Made by a program: the position numbers and the translations under genes. Shown here piece after piece: positions 9,101-18,111 of a stretch of DNA of 64,000 bases. The notes below the pieces were generated by a model. It did no database searches and was not told the origin of the DNA. It was given only the letters and a program-made list of their open reading frames with translations. The DNA lies in contig NZ_CP020538.1 in assembly GCF_002080435.1 (NCBI RefSeq), forward strand, positions 806,001 through 870,000. The letters are read 5' to 3'. Position 1 is the stretch's first letter; each line of letters opens with the position of its first letter. This DNA is from Sphingobium herbicidovorans (lineage in GTDB: Bacteria > Pseudomonadota > Alphaproteobacteria > Sphingomonadales > Sphingomonadaceae).

Positions 9101-9799
9101 TTACTCCGCCGCCTGCGCGTAAATGGCTTCAGCAGCGAGGCGGCGGCCATGGGGCAGCGCGATCGGCATGGGCTGACCTTCCCTGAGCGGCAGGAAGCGG
9201 CCGGTTTCGCCGTCGAGGCCCAGCACCTGGCCAGCATGAATGTCCACATACCAGCCATGCAGCGCAATTTCGCCGCGGGCGATGCCCGACGCAACCGACG
9301 GATGCGTGCGCAGGTGCGCCAGCTGCGTGACGACATTTTCCAGCGCCATGTTGCGGAGCTTTTCAGCGTCGCTGAGGTCATCGGGATAGCTTTCGCGACA
9401 CACCTTCTGCGCCGCGTGGCTGTGCCGCAACCATGCAGCAACATTTGGCATGGCTGTCAGGTCGGCATTGGTGGACAGCGCCTTCATCGCGCCACAGTCG
9501 CTGTGGCCGCATACGATGATGTCGCGTACGCCCAGCACCATGACCGCATATTCAACGGTCGAAGTGACGCCGCCATTCTGGGTGGCATGGGGAGGCACGA
9601 TGTTGCCCGCGTTGCGGCAAACGAACAGATCGCCCGGCTGCGCCTGCATGATATGTTCGGGCACGATGCGGGAATCGGCGCAGGAAATCATCAACGCCTT
9701 GGGGCTTTGGCCATCGCTGGCCAGCTGATTGTAGAGCGCGCTCTCGTTCGGGAAGACTTTTGTCTCGAAGCTGAACACGCGACCAATAAGCTCGTTCAT
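9101..9799 (-). CDS. Beta-class carbonic anhydrase
   Basis: Zinc enzyme of 232 aa that interconverts CO2 and bicarbonate. Zinc ligands and the catalytic dyad are visible: Cys40, Asp42 and Arg44 in 'SCADSR', then His99 and Cys102 in 'CGHSDCGAM'. The length and the C-terminal 'LHGWYVDIHAGQVLGLD' fit the bacterial type. A good ribosome site (AGAAGGAG) lies about ten bases before the ATG at 9799. It is the first gene of a two-gene operon with the SulP transporter, suggesting coupled bicarbonate uptake or CO2 retention. The 129 bases upstream, shared with the orphan regulator's 3' end, should hold the promoter. Confidence 0.95.
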   Translation of the reverse strand: MNELIGRVFSFETKVFPNESALYNQLASDGQSPKALMISCADSRIVPEHIMQAQPGDLFVCRNAGNIVPPHATQNGGVTSTVEYAVMVLGVRDIIVCGHSDCGAMKALSTNADLTAMPNVAAWLRHSHAAQKVCRESYPDDLSDAEKLRNMALENVVTQLAHLRTHPSVASGIARGEIALHGWYVDIHAGQVLGLDGETGRFLPLREGQPMPIALPHGRRLAAEAIYAQAAE

Positions 9800-9928
9800 G
9801 GCTTCTCGCTCCTTCTGGTTTGTTGCTGGTCAGGGGGGCGGACCAGCTTGACCATGAAGGATAGGAACGGGCTTTTGCTGCGTCGCAGCGGATTTGTTAA
9901 ATAATGTGTCTGGCCGGCTTTATTTGCA

Positions 9929-10639
9929 TCAGTGGCGTTCGACGGCCGCGCTCAGCATGTAACCGGCGCCCCGAACCGTGACGATAGGCGCTGGCCGCCC
10001 GCCCCGGCTCAACTTTCGGCGAAGCCTGCTGACAAGCACGTCGATACTGCGAACCGACGATGGCGCGTCGCGTACGCCCGCCAATTCCATGAGACGCGCA
10101 CGCGCGATGACTGTCTGGGAATGCTCCAGCAATATTGCCAGCAGGGAAAATTCCGCAGCGGTCAGCGCGACCGGCTCGCCATGCTGATCGATCACCTCGC
10201 AACGGGCGAAATCAACGCGCCAGCCGTCGAAGCGCGCTTCGCTGCGCGAACGCAGGCCTATTGCACGTTCGTTTCTGCTGCGCCTTAACACCGCCCGCAG
10301 CCGGGCGGCCAGCTCGCGACTGGAAAGCGGCTTGGTCATATAGTCGTCCGCGCCCAGCTCCAGACCCACGATTCGATCAACCTCGCTGCTGTTGGCGCTG
10401 ATGAGGATGATGGGGACATCGCTCCGCTCGCGCACATCGCGGCACAGGTCCATGCCGTCCGGGCCGCGCAGCGCGGTGTCGAGCACCAAGGCGCCGACCG
10501 GCATCGTCGTGATCGCGTTCCATATTTCCGAAGCCGATCCAGCGGCCACGGCGCGAAACCCGCTCTGCTCCAGATATTCGCGCAGCTGATGGCGCAAATC
10601 CGGCTGTTCCTCGGCAATCAGGATCAAGGGTCGACTCAT
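9929..10639 (-). CDS. Orphan OmpR-family response regulator with altered acidic pocket
   Basis: Winged-helix regulator of 236 aa with no kinase gene beside it. Asp54 in 'LVLDTALRG' and Lys103 in 'MTKPLS' are present, but the usual acidic pair is 'AEEQPDL': Glu11 and Gln12 replace the two aspartates that hold Mg2+ in the paralogue at 5566-6276. The DNA-binding domain is intact ('LTAAEFSLLAILLEHSQ', 'SIDVLVSRLRRKL', 'TVRGAGYML'). Sequence similarity along the whole length points to duplication of the other regulator. It lies directly upstream of the carbonic anhydrase operon on the same strand, with a 129-base gap. Whether it is phosphorylated by the EnvZ-like kinase, or works without phosphorylation, cannot be told. 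Confidence 0.88.
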   Translation of the reverse strand: MSRPLILIAEEQPDLRHQLREYLEQSGFRAVAAGSASEIWNAITTMPVGALVLDTALRGPDGMDLCRDVRERSDVPIILISANSSEVDRIVGLELGADDYMTKPLSSRELAARLRAVLRRSRNERAIGLRSRSEARFDGWRVDFARCEVIDQHGEPVALTAAEFSLLAILLEHSQTVIARARLMELAGVRDAPSSVRSIDVLVSRLRRKLSRGGRPAPIVTVRGAGYMLSAAVERH

Positions 10640-10790
10640 CCGCCCTTCACGGAAATACCGTGGATGCCGTCAGGGGCCGTTACGGTCGCGACCGAGGCAA
10701 TGATGAGGAACATTGAAGCCGTCTCCTTCGCGAGCCGTAGCAATTGCGAAGGCTGTAGGCACGGCAAATGTCTCTGAAATATGCCGGATG

Positions 10791-11351
10791 TTACAAATTA
10801 TTGCCGTAGCCTATCGAGGCGGCGCGCGGCATCGCCATTATCGGCGGCATCGGCGCCGCCGATCCGGGAACGACATGGCCGAGCAGCGTGGAAAGCCAGG
10901 CTGCGTCGGACGCGGCGCGGTGCCGCGAGGGGTGTCGGGCGTCGGCATGGGCAACTGCCGCCACAATGCGATCATCCCGCGCGCCATATTCGTCGAGCAG
11001 ACAGGACACATGATCGATAGCGAAGGGCGCCGATTCGCCAGCGGCACGCGACAATGTTTCCAGCCAATATTGATCGATATGGCTGTCGGCAACCACCCGG
11101 CGTCCATCCACCGCCGCAACCAGCCGGTCAAACACGGCTTTTGCAGGCAGGCCCTCACGATACAGTCTTTCAAGGGTGAGGCCATGCAGCGCCTGCGCCT
11201 GGGCAGTCCAGTCCCATCCGCGCCAGCTTTCATGCGGGCGGATAAGCCAGCTTTGGCTCCAGCCGTCCACCGCGACGCCCACCTCGATAGGGAAAGATCG
11301 CCCATGCCGGGGCAGACAGGACGCTTCGAAATCGATCGCCAGGATGGTCAC
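10791..11351 (-). CDS. DEDDh-type 3'-5' exonuclease family protein
   Basis: Predicted RNase T/DNA polymerase III epsilon-type exonuclease of 186 aa. The acidic motifs of the fold are visible: Asp7 and Glu9 in 'LAIDFEASCLP', an aspartate near residue 93 in 'DSHIDQYWL', and His144/Asp149 in 'HRAASDAAWL'. I chose a GTG start at 11351 because an AGGAG site lies eight bases upstream and the reading then begins directly at the first motif. A longer version from an ATG at 11423 would add 24 residues unlike the family. The C-terminal 20 residues are rich in proline and alanine. The substrate (RNA or DNA ends) is not known and the neighbours give no hint. Confidence 0.75.
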   Translation of the reverse strand: MTILAIDFEASCLPRHGRSFPIEVGVAVDGWSQSWLIRPHESWRGWDWTAQAQALHGLTLERLYREGLPAKAVFDRLVAAVDGRRVVADSHIDQYWLETLSRAAGESAPFAIDHVSCLLDEYGARDDRIVAAVAHADARHPSRHRAASDAAWLSTLLGHVVPGSAAPMPPIMAMPRAASIGYGNNL

Positions 11352-11619
11352 GCTATTCTCCTGCTTCGTCAGGCCATACCCCCTTACGAAACGGCCCGCC
11401 AGTTCAGCGCGCGCCATGCCCATCGACTATGTCACCTGCATGTCAGCCGCCGCGACAATGATGCGAGCGGCTCCCCAGGCGGGACGGGCCGAAGCGCTTG
11501 CGACGAAATCGTCCGCCCTGCGGCCAACGCATGCAACCCGATCGTCTTTGGCGGCTTTAAGCTGCGTCACTCGCGTAGTTCGAAAAAGAAAGCGTTTGAT
11601 CAACCATGAGGATCGCCGC

Positions 11620-12720
11620 ATGAAAATCGCTCAAATTGCGCCTCTTGCCGAAAGTGTGCCGCCCAAGCTCTATGGCGGCACCGAACGCATCGTGTCCTAT
11701 TTGACAGAGGCGCTCGTAGATCAGGGTCATGACGTCACCCTGTTCGCGAGCGGAGATTCCGTCACCCGCGCGGAACTGGTGCCGGTGACCGAAATGGCTT
11801 TGCGGCTCAATCCGCATGTGCGCGATGCGATCCCCTATCATGTCATGTTGCTGGAAGCGGTGCGGCAACGGGCCGACGAGTTCGATGCACTGCATTTCCA
11901 CATAGATCTGGTGCACATGCCATTGGTTCAGGACATGATCGGCCGTTGCATCACCACTCTGCATGGCCGGTTGGACCTGCCCGACCTGCCCGCATTCTAC
12001 CGCACCTTCCCCCATCACAGCCTGGTGTCGATATCCGATCACCAGCGGCTGCCCATGCCCCCCGTCAACTGGGCGGGCACGGTCTATCACGGACTGCCGT
12101 CCAACATACTGCCCGCCAGGATCGGGGGCGATGAAGGCTATCTGGCTTTCCTTGGCCGAATATCGCCGGAAAAGCGGCCCGACCGCGCCATCCGCATCGC
12201 CGCCCGATCAGGCAAACTGCTCAAGATCGCGGCCAAGATCGACAATGTGGATCGGGACTATTGGGAAAAGGAGATTGCCCCCCTCGTCGAACAATATCCC
12301 AACGTCCAGTTTATCGGCGAGATCAACGAAGCGCAGAAGGCAGGATTCCTGGGCGGCGCGAGCGCGCTGCTGTTCCCCATCGACTGGCCCGAACCTTTTG
12401 GCCTCGTGATGATAGAGGCCATGGCCTGCGCCACGCCCGTCATCGCATTCCGATGCGGATCAGTGTCCGAGGTTATCGATCATGGCGTGTCCGGTTTCAT
12501 CGTGGACAATGAGGACCAGGCCGTCGAAGCCGTGACGCGGCTTGGCGAACTGGACCGCCGCGGGGTGCGTGCCGCCTTTGACGCACGCTTCACGGCAGAA
12601 CGGATGGCGGCGGATTATGTGGCGCTTTATCGTTCCCTGCCCGGCGCTCGTACCGATGCCGCGCGGCTTCGACGAGAGCGCGGCGAGGAAACAGAGCTTC
12701 ACCTTCAAGCCATCGGATAA
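11620..12720 (+). CDS. Glycosyltransferase family 4 protein
   Basis: GT-B fold retaining glycosyltransferase of 366 aa. The N-terminus 'MKIAQIAPLAESVPPKLYGG' is the usual first strand and glycine loop of a group often annotated as GT4. The C-terminal nucleotide-sugar domain has 'LAFLGRISPEKRPDRAI' and the E-x7-E motif region 'WPEPFGLVMIEAMACATPV'. Start is the ATG at 11620, preceded by GAGGATCG; an ATG 14 bases upstream is out of frame. It ends 13 bases before a glycogen-debranching-like gene on the same strand, so the two are probably co-transcribed. Donor and acceptor sugars are unknown. Confidence 0.9.
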   Translation: MKIAQIAPLAESVPPKLYGGTERIVSYLTEALVDQGHDVTLFASGDSVTRAELVPVTEMALRLNPHVRDAIPYHVMLLEAVRQRADEFDALHFHIDLVHMPLVQDMIGRCITTLHGRLDLPDLPAFYRTFPHHSLVSISDHQRLPMPPVNWAGTVYHGLPSNILPARIGGDEGYLAFLGRISPEKRPDRAIRIAARSGKLLKIAAKIDNVDRDYWEKEIAPLVEQYPNVQFIGEINEAQKAGFLGGASALLFPIDWPEPFGLVMIEAMACATPVIAFRCGSVSEVIDHGVSGFIVDNEDQAVEAVTRLGELDRRGVRAAFDARFTAERMAADYVALYRSLPGARTDAARLRRERGEETELHLQAIG

Positions 12721-12733
12721 GGAGAGTCGCATA

Positions 12734-14950
12734 ATGGCGAGCCAGTTGCAGCCAGAGGCCCTGGCCACCGAACCGGCAAAGTCCCTGTCCCAGCAACAAA
12801 CCCAATTCTTCATCCCCGCAACGGCGTCGCTCCATGAGCGGCGCCCGCGGACGTTGAAGCATGGGGACAGTTTCGCCGTCTTCGACCATAGTGGCGATGC
12901 GATCGCGGGACCGGGCAGTCCGGAGGGACTGTATCATCGGGATACGCGGCATCTGTCGCATCTGTATCTGACGATCAACGGATCGCGGCCGATCCTGCTG
13001 AGTTCAGCCCTGCGCGACGATAATGCGATACTGACATGCGACCTTACCAACCCCGATTTCGCCGGCGATGACGGCCGGGTGGCGGTGGAGCACGACCTTA
13101 TCCACCTGCGCCGCACGCGCTTTCTTTGGAAGAGCGCGGTGCATGAGCGGATCACCGTGCGGAACTTCGACACCGAACCCCGGACGGTGTCGGTAAACAT
13201 CGCCTTTGCGGCCGATTTCGCCGATCTGTTCGAAATTCGCGGCATGACCCGGCTGCGCAAGGGCGAGATGAAGCCGCCTGTCGTCGGCGACGCTGATGTG
13301 CTGCTGACCTATGAAGGGCGCGATGCGCGCAGGCGTGAAACCCATCTGTGCTTCGATCCCCAACCCCAGCGTCTTACCGACAGTCATGCGGCTTTCGAAG
13401 TGATCGTGCCGCCGGGCGAACGGCGCACACTGTACATGCGCATTGCGTGCGAGCGCCAGGAATTGCTGCCCACCCCTTTTTCGCGCCAGTTCCTGAAAGC
13501 GCTGCGCGAATCCATGCAGTCGTTGAAGCAGGCGCGCGCGCGTGGAGCCACCGTCAGGTCATCCAACGCCCTGTTCGATGAGGTGACGCGCCGGTCGGTC
13601 GCCGACATCAGCATGCTGTCGACCGATACCGAACATGGCCCCTATCCCTATGCAGGCATTCCCTGGTTCAGCACGGTTTTCGGACGCGACGGCATTATCA
13701 CCGCGCTGGAAACGCTGTGGATGGACCCCGAAATCAGCAGGGGCGTGCTGGGGTATCTCGCCAAGCATCAGGCGACGGTATTCGATGCCGCTGCCGATGC
13801 TGAACCCGGCAAGATCCTGCACGAAGTGCGCCATGGCGAAATGGCGGAACTGGGCGAAGTGCCGTTCCGCCATTATTATGGCAGCATCGATTCAACGCCT
13901 TTGTTCGTCATGCTGGCTGGCGCTTATCTGAAACGCACGGGCGATTGCGACTTCATCGCCACGCTGTTGCCGCATGTAGAGGCGGCGTTGCAGTGGATCG
14001 ACGAGCATGGCGACCGCGATGGGGATGGCTTCGTCGAATATGGGCGGCTGACCGACCAGGGCCTCCAGAACCAGGGCTGGAAGGACAGCCATGATTCCGT
14101 TTTCCACGCCGACGGGTCGATCGCGCGCGGGCCGATCGCGCTCGCGGAGGTGCAGGCCTATGTCTATGGCGCCTGGAAAGCAGCCGAAGATATATTCTCC
14201 GCATTGGGCGACAGCACACGCAGCCAGCAATTTGGCGCGCGCGCAGACCATTTTCGCGACCTTTTCGACGCAGCTTTCTTCGACGCGCAGCTTGGCACCT
14301 ATGTCCTTGCGCTGGATGGCGAGAAGAACCCCTGCCGCGTCCGGTCGTCCAATGCGGGGCATGTGCTGTTCACCGGACTGGCCTTCGATAAGCGTGCGGA
14401 ATCCATCGTTCGCACGCTCATGGCTCCGGCGTCCTTTTCAGGGTGGGGCGTGCGGACGATTGCGTCCACCGAAGCACGCTATAATCCCATGAGCTACCAT
14501 AATGGTTCGATCTGGCCGCATGACAATGCCCTGATCGCGGCGGGCTTCTCGCGCTATGGCTACCGGCAGGAGGCGGCAAAGATATTCGAGGGGCTGTTTG
14601 CTGCGGCCACCTATGTCGATCTGATGCGATTGCCGGAACTATTCTGCGGATTTCCTCGCCGTCGCGCGCAGGGGCCGACTTTCTATCCCGTCGCCTGCAC
14701 GCCGCAGGCATGGTCGGCCGCTGCGCCGCTGTCATTGATCCAGTCCAGCTTGGGCCTGGGTTTCGATGTGGCGACTTCGGAAATATCGTTGCAGCAACCC
14801 GCCCTGCCCCGCTTCCTTCAGGAATTGAGGCTTTATGGCCTGCGCGTGGGCGATGCGTCCGTCGACATCGCGTTCGACCGCATGGACGACAAGGTGGTGG
14901 TAAAACCGCTCGACCGGACCGGCTCAGCAAGAGTGGTGACAATTAGTTAG
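12734..14950 (+). CDS. Amylo-alpha-1,6-glucosidase / glycogen debranching-like glycosidase
   Basis: Predicted cytoplasmic glucosidase of 738 aa. After a low-complexity lead of about 40 residues, an N-terminal GDE_N_bis-like domain is seen ('HGDSFAVFDHSGDAI', 'GLYHRDTRHLSHLYLTING'). A C-terminal (alpha/alpha)6-barrel follows, with 'AGIPWFSTVFGRDGIITALE', 'HYYGSIDSTPLFVMLAG', 'GLQNQGWKDSHDS' and 'YHNGSIWPHDNALIAAG'. No signal peptide is seen. Start at 12734 follows AAGGAGAG. Together with the adjoining GT4 gene this type of enzyme is commonly found in trehalose, glycogen or compatible-solute loci of proteobacteria; the real substrate here is not established. Confidence 0.88.
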   Translation: MASQLQPEALATEPAKSLSQQQTQFFIPATASLHERRPRTLKHGDSFAVFDHSGDAIAGPGSPEGLYHRDTRHLSHLYLTINGSRPILLSSALRDDNAILTCDLTNPDFAGDDGRVAVEHDLIHLRRTRFLWKSAVHERITVRNFDTEPRTVSVNIAFAADFADLFEIRGMTRLRKGEMKPPVVGDADVLLTYEGRDARRRETHLCFDPQPQRLTDSHAAFEVIVPPGERRTLYMRIACERQELLPTPFSRQFLKALRESMQSLKQARARGATVRSSNALFDEVTRRSVADISMLSTDTEHGPYPYAGIPWFSTVFGRDGIITALETLWMDPEISRGVLGYLAKHQATVFDAAADAEPGKILHEVRHGEMAELGEVPFRHYYGSIDSTPLFVMLAGAYLKRTGDCDFIATLLPHVEAALQWIDEHGDRDGDGFVEYGRLTDQGLQNQGWKDSHDSVFHADGSIARGPIALAEVQAYVYGAWKAAEDIFSALGDSTRSQQFGARADHFRDLFDAAFFDAQLGTYVLALDGEKNPCRVRSSNAGHVLFTGLAFDKRAESIVRTLMAPASFSGWGVRTIASTEARYNPMSYHNGSIWPHDNALIAAGFSRYGYRQEAAKIFEGLFAAATYVDLMRLPELFCGFPRRRAQGPTFYPVACTPQAWSAAAPLSLIQSSLGLGFDVATSEISLQQPALPRFLQELRLYGLRVGDASVDIAFDRMDDKVVVKPLDRTGSARVVTIS

Positions 14951-14975
14951 CGGCGCATAATCGATACGGCCCGCG

Positions 14976-15365
14976 TCAGCGTCTGGACTTCGCCTTGCCC
15001 TTTGGACAAGGCCATGCCTTGCGCGTCGCTGCAAATACCAGCGTTGAGGCGGACCCGTCCCGCTCCTTCGCATTGGCGAGCAGGTAATCGACGGTGACCT
15101 CTCTCAACTGACCTACCGTCACTTTGCCGGGGATGCAGCTTTTGAGCTTATTGACCTCACGCGTGGTGTTAAAGGCATCGACCGCGCCAGTGATGTACGC
15201 CACGCATTCATAGGTTTTTTCCAGATAATCCGGCGTCGAACGCTTGGCCGTGCAGATTTCCAGCAGCTGCTCGCCAGAATAAAAGCCGGCTGAGGCAGGA
15301 GCGGCAGCAAGACCAAGCGCCGCAACGGTCGCCAGAGGGAGCGCCGTGCGAAACATCATATCCAT
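14976..15365 (-). CDS. Small exported Rap1a/Tai-domain protein
   Basis: Predicted periplasmic protein of 129 aa. A signal peptide ends near 'APASAGFYSG'. The mature part ('GEQLLEICTAKRS', 'YECVAYITGAVDAF', 'SCIPGKVTVGQL', 'AWPCPKGK') contains four spaced cysteines and resembles the Rap1a/Tai immunity-protein fold, which outside type VI secretion loci occurs widely as a domain of unknown role. No effector gene lies nearby. GGGAGAGA precedes the ATG at 15365, which I prefer to upstream in-frame ATGs. It lies about 40 bases after the L,D-transpeptidase stop, so they probably form an operon. Confidence 0.7.
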   Translation of the reverse strand: MDMMFRTALPLATVAALGLAAAPASAGFYSGEQLLEICTAKRSTPDYLEKTYECVAYITGAVDAFNTTREVNKLKSCIPGKVTVGQLREVTVDYLLANAKERDGSASTLVFAATRKAWPCPKGKAKSRR

Positions 15366-15404
15366 TCTCTCCCGGAGCATATGCGGTTCGCGCAGCCACA
15401 ATCT

Positions 15405-16094
15405 TCACATTGTTAAGGTGAGGAAGGGCTGAACGCGTATTGGCGGGAAAACCTCCTCAAGCGACTTGGTGTCCGGCAGGATATAAACATAGCCGCCCTT
15501 GCGCAGAAACAGCTTGCGGAGATGGCCATTATAAAAGGCCTTGGGCACGTTGATGCAGCCGAATGTGATGCGATTGTCGTCAATCGTGGGCGACAGGATC
15601 CGGCTGCGGCGGCGTTCCTTGGGATTTCCCGTGGGAATAGTGTGCAGCGCCACGGATGTCGCATAATCGACCCACAGCACTTTCTGATTTCCGGCGGCCA
15701 GCCCGAACTTCGCCAGAAAGCGGCCGGCAGGCGTCGTCTTTTCGGCTGGCCCTATTTCGGACAGGCTTTTCTTGCCAACGCCCGGCGTGGCGTCATCTCC
15801 TGCGGCGATGCCGATCAGTATCGGGGCGTCGGTAACATTTTTGCCCTTTGCGTCGAACAGGAAAGCGCGGGCGGCAACCTTGTCGATGACGACATAGGGA
15901 AGTGACCGGTTGTCTCCAGTTGCGGCGATCCAGTCCATGACGCGCGTCGCCGCCTCTGATGTCGTCGCCACTTGTGGTTGAAGGCCGCTGCCTTCCCGCT
16001 GCATATCGGATGCTGGCGACTTGACGCCATCGGCAGCGCGGGCCGACATCGAGCCACAAAGGGCGAGCGCGGCGAGGGCCGCATGGAATTTCAT
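15405..16094 (-). CDS. L,D-transpeptidase (YkuD) family protein
   Basis: Exported peptidoglycan cross-linking or editing enzyme of about 229 aa. A signal peptide ends near 'SMSARAADG'. The YkuD domain spans roughly the last 150 residues, with 'YVVIDKVAARAFLFDAKG', 'VALHTIPTGN' and the catalytic cysteine in 'ITFGCINVPKAF'. This is a variant of the classical SHGC-x-R motif, with phenylalanine and asparagine where histidine and arginine are common. ATG at 16094 begins the hydrophobic signal; a GTG at 16112 is also open, but neither start has a strong ribosome site. The Rap1a-domain gene follows on the same strand. Confidence 0.85.
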   Translation of the reverse strand: MKFHAALAALALCGSMSARAADGVKSPASDMQREGSGLQPQVATTSEAATRVMDWIAATGDNRSLPYVVIDKVAARAFLFDAKGKNVTDAPILIGIAAGDDATPGVGKKSLSEIGPAEKTTPAGRFLAKFGLAAGNQKVLWVDYATSVALHTIPTGNPKERRRSRILSPTIDDNRITFGCINVPKAFYNGHLRKLFLRKGGYVYILPDTKSLEEVFPPIRVQPFLTLTM

Positions 16095-16114
16095 CATCTG
16101 GGATGCACTCACGG

Positions 16115-16144
16115 AAAAAGCCGACGCCCCAGAAGGGCGCCGGC
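16115..16144 (-). terminator. Rho-independent terminator of the small lipoprotein gene
   Basis: A ten-bp stem (16120-16129 with 16135-16144, one mismatch, five-base loop) is followed on the minus strand by TTTTTCC. It lies 39 bases past the stop of the lipoprotein gene and just before the L,D-transpeptidase gene. Confidence 0.85.
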
Positions 16145-16183
16145 ACGCAATCCCTGCCCGAAGGCAGCGAAAGATCGCAGTTA

Positions 16184-16486
16184 TCAGTTACGCGCGCGCT
16201 TGCGGCGGTTGTCCTGCATCCTCTGTTCGACGCCATCGACGCGGGCGTTGAGTTGATCCAGCCGCTGGCCATTATTCTGGGCCTGACCCGAAGCGGCCTG
16301 CGCCTCTGCCAAAGCCTGTTTCGCCGTGCTGTCGGTAGCCTGCAATCTGGCGTCGAGCGCATCGACCCGCTGGTTCACGGTGGCGACCTGTTCACGCACG
16401 AACCCTTTTGTCGCGCAGCCCGCCAGACCCAAAGAGCCGACAAGAACCACGAGAACAGGGGCTATTTTCATTAAAGGCTGCGACAT
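16184..16486 (-). CDS. Small coiled-coil outer-membrane lipoprotein
   Basis: A 100-aa lipoprotein. The signal ends in the lipobox 'LGLAGC', then a short linker and a long alanine- and glutamine-rich helical region ('VATVNQRVDALDARLQATD', 'ALAEAQAASGQAQNNGQRLD') with heptad spacing. The tail is basic ('DNRRKRARN'). It looks like a functional counterpart of Lpp-type or Pal-associated lipoproteins, possibly touching peptidoglycan through the basic tail; this is inference. GGGAG precedes the ATG at 16486, and an intrinsic terminator follows. No homologue name can be given. Confidence 0.8.
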   Translation of the reverse strand: MSQPLMKIAPVLVVLVGSLGLAGCATKGFVREQVATVNQRVDALDARLQATDSTAKQALAEAQAASGQAQNNGQRLDQLNARVDGVEQRMQDNRRKRARN

Positions 16487-16762
16487 CAAATTCTCCCAAA
16501 ACACTTTGCCCCCGTCCATTTCCCAAGCGGAGCGCTTGTGAGATGACAATATGTTTCTGTCTAACGGTGCATTCGCCCGGTTGAACGGAACAGCCGGGTT
16601 ATGGGCAGCGCCGAGCGGGAAAGGCTCGATCTGCGCTTTGCGCTGGCAATATATTCTGGATATCGATGCCGTAATCGGCAAAAGCGGCCGTATGACCGTC
16701 AGCGCGATCAACTTTACCGACCACAATCCGCCGCGCGCATCCGTCGGGCGGAAATTCTGAAC

Positions 16763-18111
16763 ATGGCGCAAGGCGGTGAGGATTTGACCGTGGAACATTC
16801 GGCCAGCGCCAGCCCGACGGCGAACCTTCGGCAAGCCCATATCGCGCTGGGCATATTCCTGGTCGCCTATATCCTGTCTTTCGTCGACCGGCAGATCCTC
16901 AGCCTCATGGTCGAGCCCATCAAGCAGGATCTGGGGCTGAGCGACCTGCAGGTCGGCTTGTTGCAGGGGCTGGCCTTTGCCTTGCTCTATGCGGTCGTCG
17001 GCATCCCGATCGGGATGCTGGCCGACCGGATCAGCCGCCGCCGCATCATCGCGGTGGGCGTGTTGTTCTGGAGCGGCTGCACCGCGCTGTGCGGTTTAGC
17101 GGGAAGCTATGCGCATCTGTTCATCGCGCGCATGGGCGTGGGACTGGGCGAAGCGTCGCTTTCCCCGTCAGCGCACAGCTGGCTGAGCGACGCCTATCCG
17201 CCCGCGCAATTGTCCCGCGCCATGGCGATTTACAATCTGGGCATCACCATCGGCGGGGGGCTTGCCCTGCTGGTGGGTGGGGCCGTGGTCGACATGGTTG
17301 CCCGAAGCGGCGCGCTGGTATTGCCGGTCGTCGGAGCGATGCCCACCTGGCGCGCGGCCTTCGTCCTGGTGGCGCTGCCCGGTGCGCTGGTGGCCTTGCT
17401 GGTCTTTGCCGCCAAGGAGCCTGCCCGCCGCGCCGTGGCGACGAAAGCGGGCATGCCGCTGCGGGCCTCACTTGCTCATCTGAAAAAGCATCGGCGGACC
17501 TTCATCGCCATTTACGCAAACTCCACCCTGTTGGGGTCATGGGTTATGGCCTTGCCGCCTGGTATCCGACCTTGCTGATCCGCACTTTCGCGCTGACGCC
17601 GGGGCAGGCTTCGCTTCGATTGGGGCTGATCTATCTGCTGCTGGGCAGCGCCGGATCGCTGGCGGGCGGTTTTGCGGCCGAGCGGCTATCGTTGCGCGGC
17701 GTGCGCGACGCCAACCTGCGGGTCGCCATGATCATCGCGATCCTGTGCCTGTTCCCGGCGGTTCTTGCGCCACTGATGCCATCGCCCGCCCTGCTGTTGA
17801 TTTTCTTCGGGCTGCTCACCTTCTTCTTCAATGGATATTTCGGTTGTTCGCTGGCGGCGATCCAATTGGCGACGCCGCCCAACATGCGCGCAACCGGCGC
17901 TGCCCTGTTTCTGCTGGCCAACAGCCTGATCGGACTGTCGCTGGGCACCGCCATCGTGCCGCTGATCGATAGCGCCTTCTTTGGCGGGCAAGGCCAGATC
18001 GGCCATGCTCTGGCAACGGTCGGCCTGTGCGCGACGCTGCTGGCGAGCATTGCCGCATGGTCGGGTCTGCGGCGCTATGCGGACACGGTCGATATAGTCG
18101 CCCGTGGATGA
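16763..18111 (+). pseudogene. MFS transporter gene interrupted by a one-base frameshift
   Basis: An otherwise complete 12-helix major facilitator of about 449 aa read in two frames. Frame one runs from the ATG at 16763 ('LGIFLVAYILSFVDRQILSL', 'MVEPIKQDLGLSDLQVGLLQ', 'IGMLADRISRRRIIAVG') to about 17540, then goes out of register. The next frame picks up with 'GVMGYGLAAWYPTLLIRTFA' and continues through six helices to 18111. The break falls in TTGGGGTC near 17530-17540; one more G would give an unbroken 'LLGVMGYG'. Either a real single-base deletion in a G run or a sequencing error explains it. The type is the spinster-like MFS seen also at 29841-31145. If real, the protein would lose its C-terminal half. 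Confidence 0.8.

Noticed and set aside
14976-15365. Type VI secretion immunity role for the Rap1a-domain protein
   Set aside because: No effector or secretion gene lies within the window, and the domain also occurs widely outside such loci.
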